Source of the DNA: Luidia sarsii
Lineage: Eukaryota; Echinodermata; Asteroidea; Paxillosida; Luidiidae
Direction: 5' to 3'
Length of the DNA stretch: 64,000 nt
Assembly (NCBI GenBank): GCA_949987565.1
Contig: OX465103.1
Coordinates: 4,769,548 to 4,833,547, forward strand
Shown: positions 59,101 to 64,000 of the stretch, piece by piece
Layout of the letters: each line of letters opens with the position of its first letter
Position numbering within the stretch: position 1 is the first letter of the stretch
Notes under the pieces: generated by a model
The model's database searches: none
What the model was told of the DNA's origin: nothing
Seen by the model: the letters and a program-made list of their open reading frames with translations, nothing else
Made by a program: the position numbers and the translations under genes

Positions 59101-62100
59101 TGTCCCAGGGTACCAACCCCTACCCACTACCTGATGCATGCTCTGTCCCAGGGTACCAACCACTACCCCCTACCTCATGCATGCTCTGTCCCACGGTACC
59201 AACCACTACCCCATACCTGATGCATGCTCTGTCCCACGGTACCAACCCCTACCCCCAAACTCATGCATGCTCTGTCCAAGGGTACCAACCACTACCCCCT
59301 ACCTGATGCATGCTCTGTCCCAGGGTACCAACCACTACCCCATACCTGATGCATGCTCTGTCCCAGGGTGCCACTCAGTTCATCGATTCCGTCCAACACC
59401 AGCACACAGGGCCCCATGGCAATGGCGGCCACAAATGCCTCACAGATGTGGTGGAAGTTGGACATGTCCTCTGCATCCCCGGACGTCTCGTTCTGCTTGC
59501 CTGCGAGCAGAGAAAGAGACCATAAAAAAAAATAATAAACCTATGGCAGGTCTCCTGTTTCAATTGCCCAAGGGCGAGACAATCACGGTCACCCTCGCCC
59601 TCCTGAACGTCTGAATGGAAACAGGGGGCCTGATGCCTGCAGATATACGGCAGTTAATGGTTGAACGCTTCTGACTGGCGCCCCCCTACACCGGCAAAGA
59701 CTAGTTGAGTGCCTGGGTAGGCTGCCCCCTAAGGGCTGGATAGTTGGGGTGGTAAGCATCCTGTGAACATTTTCGTCAAACTCATCGTAGCTTATGACCA
59801 ACCGCAAGATGAGGAGCGATGCACAGAAACCATACGGCCTTATCGTGACTTACGATGGGTTATCCATCTTGAGCTCTTAAGTTTGTATGCACTGCATATG
59901 AATTTGAAGCCACCACATGACCTTGGTAAGATATCTGCATGAGAAAGCTGGAGTCAGAGGCTCCAATTTTTGCCCGAGATGCCTGCTTTTCTTAAGCAGG
60001 CAAAAATTACACATTCAGTGGGGAAAACCTTCATTGAACTACACTCTCACATTACAAAATCATAGATTTCTATACGAGAAACACCCAGCTTTGAGAGAAG
60101 TCTGGCTAGGATCGAAATATCAGACCCTCGACATTTTTAAGAAACAGCTTGCTGAGAATCGGACGCCATTCGGGCCTGACACTCACCCACATACTCGCCC
60201 CGCAGCTCGTAGGTGACGCGACGCAAGAAACTGGTGATGTCCACACTGAGGGCGCTGCTGCCCACAAAGTGGGTGATGACCTTCGACCCCGGGCGGCCCG
60301 CGCGGAAGCGCTTGGCCCAGTTGGCTACAAGGGCGGTCTTGCCACTGCCCCGCTCTCCGACCAGCGTGATGATGGAGGTTCTCGTCGGCTTAGTCGGCTC
60401 ACTGCTGTTGAAAAGATTTATTTTCAAACACTTAAGGTTTAAACAATAGCCATTGGACAACCATCAACTTAAGCTTCGTCAACAGTGGTTGCCTCCCTTA
60501 ACTGATGAGTTCCCCCTCCTAGTTCTATTTTCCAGTCTTGGCTGACAGTCTCCAACCAATGTAAAGGACCTCTCTCAAAGGTCCTTTGTAAACTCTTTGC
60601 AGCTGGATTTATAAATCAAAATGGGCGGCAAAACATCTCTGAGGAGGTTTGAGTCATTTCTTACTTTGTCTTCTGGTGCGTGGAAGTCTCCATCAGTTGG
60701 CCATTTCCGGTCGTCTCGTCACTGGGAGAGCTGGTCAGCGCCAGGAGTGCGTGAGCATCCAGCCGCTTGAATATGTCGTCAGTGTGCTGCGTCTGGACGA
60801 ACACCCTGCACCTGGTTTCGGCGTAGGCTTCGTGAGCCATCCACTCACGAAACAGCTCACCGTCTGAGTGGAGGCACGGAGACGGAAAACTGAATTGAAT
60901 TGCAACAAAAGTCCGTCCTACAGAAATGCTACGCAAGGCAAGGCCCTGCACAAGCTCCATCAAGCAGCAAATGGCTGCCTGTGAGGGTAGAGATGGCTTT
61001 GTGCGTTTGATGAGCAGCCAGAAGCTGTGTGCTCCTCAAAGGAGTTGGCATGGTTCCAGGAGTGAACAATGGCCAAATGACCAGCGGGAAAACAAGAATT
61101 TGCAATGAGCTTCTTTCTTGGTGGTTTCATTGCGTTTCATAATCAATCCTATCATTGCATTCGTCTCAAAGAACAGAACAGAAACAATTAATTTCACGAG
61201 GCAGAGTTTTTGAGCCTAAGCACGACGTGGTGCTGATGAAAACTGGCCTAAGAGCTCGCGGGAGAAGAGCGCCCCCCTCTCTGCTCTTCACTCACCGACG
61301 TCGTGGACGATGTCGTGCAGGGGCGGATAGAGCAGGTCGATGATGGTCCTCCAGTCCAGCAGGACCTTCTCGCCAAGCTCCTCGGCAGTGCGGAAGAACT
61401 GCACCTGGAGTCCCTTGTTGACGATCCGCCGCTTCAGGTCCCGCACTCTCAGCTCTGTCTCCTCGTTCTCACAGCGGTAAATCTCCACGGGGGGGAAGAA
61501 AGAATGGGGTTTTCAACCATTGCCACTATCTACAAACAGGGCTTCCCCTGGAATTCTGTGAGTCCGAGGTGGCAACCGATTATTTGCTCGATGAACAGGG
61601 AAGAAAGGCTTTGCATGGTGGATGAAACAATATACATCGGTTTGTGGTGACACCATGTGAAGAACCTGAGTGATAACTTGACGTTCTGGCCAGTTTGGCC
61701 GTCATCAGGAGAAATTTATCCTGATGACAGCCAGAGCATACTGGCTGGAACCATATTCTTAAGAGATCCTATGTATAGGCCTAGGGCTCTAAAGCCCTAT
61801 TTCGTATTTATGTCGGGTCTGGTGAAAAATCCATTCTGCATCACTTTGCACATGCTGTTAAAGCACTTTTGCCTGTTCTAGTGTTGAGATATCCACTTAC
61901 TTGTAGTTTCTCTTCTCTCTCCTCAGCCGGGAGGTCAGTGAACTTGTCCTCGATGTGGCGAACGTCCCGGAAGTAGAACCGGCAGTGCCGGCTGTCGTTC
62001 AGGTAGGCGGCCTGGATGATCTCCAGCTCCGTCATGCTGCAGCCCTGGTAGGCCTCCTGCAGGATCCAGCGGTGGCCGCCGCCGGCCGCCACCAGGTAGT

Positions 62101-62515
62101 TCCTGTCCAGCCAGCTCAGGCCGTCCCGCCTGGGGTCGTCGCCGGCGGCCAGCGGGGCCGCCCCCCGGGGCCGGTGGGAGCCGTAGCGCTCGCCCAGCAG
62201 GCCGATGAAGAAGGGGCTGCAGGCGGCCACGTAGTCCAGGCAGAGGGAGAGGACGTGGCCCGCCCGGCTCTGCTCCTCGCTGATGCCCCAGCGCAGGTCC
62301 ACGGGGCTGAAGTGGGCGCCCCGGCCGTGGCAGAGTGCCGCCAGCCGGGGGAAGACCCGCCGGACCAGGTGGTCCCGCTCCTCGCCGAAGTCCACGAAGG
62401 TGGAGGAGACGAAGGGCCGGACGGGCTGGCGGAAGCCGCCGGACGGGCTAGCAATGCTGCTCAGGCTGCGGGGCAGACGGCCGCGTCTCCCCGGCTTCGA
62501 GCCCGCCTCCGACAT
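42980..62515 (-). CDS. TTC41: TTC41-like DUF4062 - NACHT/STAND NTPase - TPR protein, 17 coding exons
   Basis: The exons are 61901-62515, 61296-61482, 60665-60863, 60187-60404, 59346-59500, 57656-57967, 56746-56878, 55753-55992, 54618-54840, 53915-54126, 52965-53246, 52385-52530, 47815-48001, 46982-47138, 46051-46200, 45294-45400 and 42980-44157. Their sum is 4701 nt, with all phases consistent, giving 1566 aa. The order is DUF4062 (about 33-112), a linker, NACHT with Walker A GERGSGKT (350-357), Walker B VLVLDGIDEL (439-448) and sensor TTVRSD (478-483), then helical regions, TPR-like repeats (about 975-1210) and a basic disordered tail. Family knowledge: DUF4062-NACHT proteins (TTC41, NWD1, TEP1 kin) are STAND switches; TTC41 has TPRs where NWD1 has WD40. 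The precise role is unknown. Vertebrate TTC41 is about 1300 aa, so the tail is long here. NPHP3 is a more distant alternative. Confidence 0.85.
44292..44395 (+). repeat. tRNA-derived SINE
   Basis: gggctggatagctcagatgg and ggttcaactcctgg, with the family's 'ggttttcttggccaattg' tail, in intron 16 of the TTC41-like gene (antisense). Confidence 0.65.
45294..45400 (-). CDS. TTC41: TTC41-like exon 16 (TPR)
   Basis: SFDKVESEALFRRALDIRIQ and then SYGRDHLLVGTTLFHLG. It continues the TPR array at the same register as exon 15. Confidence 0.85.
45480..46030. repeat. cccaa pentamer array
   Basis: Degenerate (cccaa)n with 'cccagccca' variants, filling intron 15 of the TTC41-like gene. In the transcript it reads as (ttggg)n, a G-rich tract. 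Confidence 0.9.
46051..46200 (-). CDS. TTC41: TTC41-like exon 15 (TPR)
   Basis: KSEYLTAEKCLREALDTREK, then WYGKSHPNVAEVLNELGGLL, a clear kinesin-light-chain-like TPR. Its donor opens into the cccaa array. Confidence 0.85.
46749..46931. mobile_element. 183-bp MITE, copy 4
   Basis: Full length, with flanks aaaaaaaac and aaaaaaaaa (one mismatch). It lies in intron 14 of the TTC41-like gene, 51 bp from exon 14. Confidence 0.8.
47250..47400 (-). repeat. tRNA-derived SINE
   Basis: Complement of the family: 'gggacttgaacctgagacct' (B box), 'ccatctgaactctcaagccc' (A-box side) and 'ctagtctttgccgggg' (the 5' segment). Confidence 0.65.
47583..47770 (+). repeat. Second tRNA-derived SINE family
   Basis: 'ccagctccgtggacaagcgg' head, B-box-like 'gggttccaaaccaaatcc', then 'catcgggcaaagcactgagc' body. 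The same body occurs inverted at 56941-57240. Confidence 0.6.
47815..48001 (-). CDS. TTC41: TTC41-like exon 13 (first TPR)
   Basis: Encodes QLHLTAARKFYHEALNTLSN and following helices with TPR spacing. The correct frame begins KFPLST after CCACCTAG and links in phase 0 to exon 12. Confidence 0.75.
49861..50096. mobile_element. Foldback MITE, second copy
   Basis: A 236-bp element. The ends ggccctttacctaaac and gggaaagggtcc, and the 'cggcttcgtctctgttatcc' inner part, match 32802-33042. Confidence 0.6.
50435..51340 (+). CDS. Internally deleted Tigger/pogo transposase-derived ORF (CENP-B-like ends)
   Basis: 301 aa, antisense in intron 12 of the TTC41-like gene. Residues 1-55 are a CENP-B N-terminal helix-turn-helix (SQAAIAREYGIGQSTVSEIY). 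Residues about 70-140 are a CENPB/Tc5 helix-turn-helix ending GWLKRFKWRHGI. The usual catalytic start NADETG reads NAHETG, with extra residues after it, and the frame stops resembling transposase soon after APGHK. The rest of the DDE domain is missing. An acidic run (DDDDEDDDDDE) and a helical C-terminus remain. Its ends therefore resemble CENP-B architecture, but it could simply be a deletion derivative. It should bind DNA and cannot catalyse transposition. Confidence 0.7.
   Translation: MGKRKILTLADKQSIIKRIDEGASQAAIAREYGIGQSTVSEIYKKQRNKIEEFLGTQIDSPAGSTRKKMRKANSEALETAVFAWFEAERSKGAVVSGPILAEKALAFDRRINGGDSTFRASTGWLKRFKWRHGIRELPASGECLSAPGGEESAAEFRRSSRHRLGEQGLLPELQRCNAHETGGLYCCWRLLPNKTLAPSGEGRAPGHKQPAATGPPLPSPGSPADHIIIDDDDEDDDDDEPKPPPLAREALHGADIILRFLEAQENVSPTDLVSVLHLKNVIRSKRDEKMRQKSIDLFKAV
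51965..51989. mobile_element. Tigger-type right terminal repeat
   Basis: 'cgttataacgacgttccact' followed by gta matches Tigger ends. A matching left end was not found upstream of the ORF. Confidence 0.5.
52580..52762. mobile_element. 183-bp MITE, copy 5
   Basis: Full length, flanked by ttcaaaatt and ttcaaaagt (one mismatch in nine). It starts 49 bp upstream of exon 12 of the TTC41-like gene. Confidence 0.82.
53335..53545. mobile_element. Penelope-like tails in palindromic arrangement
   Basis: A minus-strand tail (53335-53430) is followed by two plus-strand modules (tctgcctttgagaaaggtcc near 53450 and a diverged one near 53487). It lies in intron 10. Confidence 0.6.
53648..53740 (+). repeat. 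tRNA-derived SINE (diverged)
   Basis: ggggctggatagctcaggta, then 'gactt caaatcttagtccagt' in the B-box position, in intron 10. Confidence 0.5.
54245..54400. repeat. gggaggaagg purine array
   Basis: Simple purine repeat in intron 9 of the TTC41-like gene. Confidence 0.85.
54465..54570 (-). mobile_element. Penelope-like tail fragment with 3' UTR
   Basis: 'cttaaaatttagtgggcctg' followed by 'tctcaaaggcagagtgacaa' and 'ggacaaaacagatacacatg', collinear with the arm at 14399-14480. Confidence 0.65.
54950..55240. repeat. gaagaggaaga purine tract
   Basis: Imperfect GA-rich repeat in intron 8. The Phe/Ser/Leu minus-strand ORF over it is an artefact. Confidence 0.8.
55440..55640 (-). repeat. Dispersed repeat, copy 2
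   Basis: Inverted match to 20340-20560, sharing 'aaggtgcccttttggacctt' and 'ggttttataactctgcc'. Confidence 0.6.
55753..55992 (-). CDS. TTC41: TTC41-like exon 8
   Basis: Includes HGLNEIEVLALL and PGGLLSFFHQHLREAVEHSL. This resembles the winged-helix part after NACHT, where the protein is 'reconstituted' from exon to exon without stops. Confidence 0.8.
56290..56570. repeat. ~60-bp tandem repeat in intron 7
   Basis: About four units with 'accttctacatttgtctgtc' and 'tcaggtggttgctcacctca'. On the minus strand most units hold a gaggtgagc donor-like motif. It is not adjacent to an exon. Confidence 0.65.
56941..57240 (-). repeat. Second tRNA-derived SINE family, copy 2
   Basis: Complement shows 'cagctcggtggtcaagaggt' (A box) and 'cgggttcaaatcccacctgt' (B box). 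The body 'gcccgatgcc' is repeated. Confidence 0.65.
57656..57967 (-). CDS. TTC41: TTC41-like exon 6 (NACHT sensor region)
   Basis: 104 codons starting VKEMAWLPVLIPAQCRVILT, then TVRSD and FLSVLANELRVCG. It is typical of the NACHT segment after Walker B. Acceptor ATATGCAG, donor CAG|GTCAGA. Confidence 0.85.
58135..59345. repeat. 42-43-bp minisatellite copying the exon 5 splice donor
   Basis: 28 units with almost no divergence fill intron 5 from its 5' end. On the minus strand each unit contains GGGACAGAGCATGCATCAGG or the variant ending ATGAGG, followed by TA or another dinucleotide and GGGG/GTAGTGG. This is the end of exon 5 plus its donor. A 29th, exonic, copy is the real junction at 59346. 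Confidence 0.92.
59346..59500 (-). CDS. TTC41: TTC41-like exon 5 (Walker B)
   Basis: Residues 407-458 with VLVLDGIDEL and the end GTLGQSMHQ. Its donor, CATCAG|GTATGG, is the junction amplified in the adjoining minisatellite. Confidence 0.85.
59668..59770 (+). repeat. tRNA-derived SINE (5' part)
   Basis: 'ctgactggcgccccc', 'aaagactagttgag' and 'agggctggatagttggggtg'. The B box is lost. Confidence 0.55.
60090..60145 (+). mobile_element. Penelope-like tail fragment
   Basis: 'gctttgagagaagtctggct' then 'aggatcgaaatatcagaccc', next to exon 4 of the TTC41-like gene. Confidence 0.5.
60187..60404 (-). CDS. TTC41: TTC41-like exon 4 (Walker A)
   Basis: Contains TSIITLVGERGSGKTALVAN (P-loop) and HFVGSSALSVDITSFLRRV. 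The acceptor may be CAACAG or three bases further (NAGNAG), which would add or remove one Ser. Confidence 0.85.
61680..61709 (-). other. Hammerhead-like element tail, second type
   Basis: Minus strand: CCTGATGA, C, GGCC, AAACT, GGCC, A, GAACGTC. The CUGAUGA core is intact and GGCC/GGCC form a stem, but the GAAA block is altered to AGAAC. Confidence 0.4.
61901..62515 (-). CDS. TTC41: TTC41-like exon 1 (DUF4062)
   Basis: Residues 1-205. After a basic, Ser-rich leader comes RPFVSSTFVDFGEERDHLV, then PVDLRWGISEEQ and SPFFIGLLGERYG, diagnostic for DUF4062. The ATG at 62515 is the first in frame. The exon is extremely GC-rich, and its donor is CAA|GTAAGT. Confidence 0.88.
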
Positions 62516-63660
62516 CTCTGATCACAGACTGATAATTTTTTTTTCAAATCCAGGCCAAAAGTCCAGCGCTTAGCCTCTACAATCCAACTCTGGTATCTGC
62601 TCCCTTGTCCTGCCAAATCATTTTGATAGCACACCGTTACTACCAGAACTGCATCTGATGTCGAGGGACCTTGAAGAAAATGCTAGCCAAAGTCCCGGAC
62701 TAAGCTCCACAATCCCAGCTCTTCCCACTGTTTGCCCGTCCTGCCCCAGTTGACACGCTCATTCCAATTGCTTCCGATGACTGACCACCAGTCCTGCATG
62801 CAACATCTTGGAAATGTGGACCAGGTGCGATTATACCAATATTTCCAGGGAAAAAAAAAGTCAACTGTCTGAAATGCAGTAGCCTCTTTATCCCAGCTCT
62901 TGAATTTGCTAACCAGTCCTGCGGAGTGACACCATTTCATCAGCACCAGATCTGAAGTTTGAAAAAAAAAAAAAACATTAACTGACCGTTTGGAGTTTGG
63001 GACTGAAATCATGCAGTTTCCTGACACCTTTCCTGATAAACTGAAACACTGAACCGAATACGAGCCAAGACTGAGACACTCTCACGCAAACTTACCGTGA
63101 CCGTAATTCAGAGTCTAGTTCAAATCTGCCACACTACTGGTCCATATATACTGTAATCATAAAGTACACTGTAGATGTAGATTACCACATGCGACCTTTT
63201 TTCCTAAATAGCTGCCAGCACATTGCTGAGACCATTGAAAAAAACTTCATTGTTGATAACGGGTGGACTCTAGGGTTTGCACTCAAACCCACAACTCTTT
63301 TATCAAACGTCAAACAGAGCAACAATTTGTAAGCAGTATGTTGGACGGCCTCAGCTCACAGACTTGTGCCGTGAGAATCAGGCATAGGGGAGCTTTGTAA
63401 CAACATCCATTGGAAAGATAAAGGTTGAGTAATTCTAAGTGCTACTTTGCAAAAGGCACCCCGGGTCCTTGGTTCCTAATCAGTCTACTTCCTGTCGATC
63501 CATATGACAGTTGACTCAGTCATTGCATCCAGGAAAAACAGAGCCTCTGTCACACACAAAAATAATAATTAGGCTCTGGCTCTGGCTTGAGCTCCACTTC
63601 TGACATCCTTTTGCATGCATCAGAATAACAGCCGATGGCAGGAATTACCGTATATTTTGA
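62516..63660. other. Upstream flank of the TTC41-like gene
   Basis: No coding exon is visible. It should hold the promoter and 5' UTR, but no TATA box or clear element could be supported. A short piece of the foldback family (aggctctggctctggcttga) lies near 63571. Confidence 0.4.
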
Positions 63661-63664
63661 AAAA

Positions 63665-63826
63665 CAAAAATGGCAAAGAAGACTTTGACGAGACCGGGAC
63701 TTGCACCCGAGACCTTTGGTTTTGCTTACAAGCACTCTTACCATCTTAGCTATCCAGCCCTTAGATGGCAGCCTTCCCAAGTAGTCAACTAGTCATTGCC
63801 GGGGCGGGGGCGCCAGTCAGAAGAAA
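63665..63826 (-). repeat. tRNA-derived SINE, most complete copy
   Basis: Complement has the 5' segment (ctgactggcgcccccgcccc), 'tagttgactacttgggaagg', A box 'tagctaagatggtaagag' and B box 'cgggtgcaagtcccggtctc', with a T-rich end. Confidence 0.7.
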
Positions 63827-63899
63827 TTCAACTATCAACTGCCGTATTTCTCCAGGGATCACATCCCCGTTTTAATTCAGATGCAAACAAATAACTGGG

Positions 63900-64000
63900 G
63901 TGATATACAAAAGTGTTGCAAACTGCTTACTGACTAAAATTACCAAAATGCAAATCTTAAAAGTTAGTGAGCCTGACGTTTTGATCCTAGCTGGACCTTT
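63900..64000 (-). mobile_element. Penelope-like tail, cut by the window end
   Basis: 'gatatacaaaagtgttgcaa' through 'gagcctgacgttttgatcct', collinear with 8218-8340. It continues beyond the window. Confidence 0.6.

Noticed and set aside
58498..59220. 240-aa plus-strand ORF of repeated LMHALSQGTNHYP/ACSVPGYQPLP units
   Set aside because: It is a read-through of the 42-43-bp minisatellite in intron 5 of a minus-strand gene. The frame alternates with unit length and there is no start context or domain.
61955..62521. 188-aa plus-strand ORF rich in Ala/Val/Gly
   Set aside because: Antisense of exon 1, where the minus frame clearly encodes DUF4062. High GC removes stops from the other strand.

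Overview
This window is nuclear DNA from a marine invertebrate animal, most likely a deuterostome (a cephalochordate, echinoderm or hemichordate; I cannot decide which). The reasons are spliced genes with canonical GT-AG introns and GC-rich exons in AT-rich introns, scavenger-receptor cysteine-rich (SRCR) and discoidin domains in one gene, animal-specific KLHDC10 and DUF4062-NACHT-TPR genes, tRNA-derived SINEs, Penelope-like retroelement tails, many MITEs, and minisatellites that copy intron ends. No bacterial operon, CRISPR or rRNA signal is present.

Layout. From 2.1 to 7.0 kb on the minus strand lies a three-exon SLC10 (bile-acid:sodium symporter family) gene encoding 426 aa. From 7 to 18.9 kb I find no gene, only mobile elements (including a 1.08-kb palindromic Penelope-like insertion at 14.3-15.4 kb) and satellites. 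From 18.9 to 27.0 kb on the minus strand is a complete seven-exon KLHDC10 orthologue (427 aa, kelch propeller plus BC box and Cul2 box). From 30.5 to 37.5 kb on the plus strand is a secreted or cell-surface gene with signal peptide, F5/8C (discoidin) domain and two SRCR domains; its 3' end is not found. From 37.5 to 42.7 kb there are only MITEs and a 1.2-kb satellite. From 42.98 to 62.5 kb on the minus strand is a 17-exon gene for a 1566-aa DUF4062 - NACHT/STAND NTPase - TPR protein (TTC41-like), whose splice phases join without a break from ATG to stop. An internally deleted Tigger/pogo transposase ORF lies antisense in its intron 12.

How the parts relate. The four genes are separate transcription units. 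The transporter acts at membranes, KLHDC10 as a CUL2 ubiquitin-ligase receptor, the SRCR/discoidin protein in extracellular recognition and the NACHT-TPR protein as an intracellular STAND-type switch. Any link between the last two in immunity is inference.

The most unusual content is non-coding. A 28-unit minisatellite repeats the exon 5 / intron 5 splice-donor junction of the TTC41-like gene, and a second array repeats the acceptor junction of SLC10 exon 2. A 183-bp MITE family has five copies with 9-bp target duplications. Penelope-like tails carry hammerhead-ribozyme-like folds. All exon limits were read by eye from frame, splice consensus and family similarity; no alignment or expression data were available.
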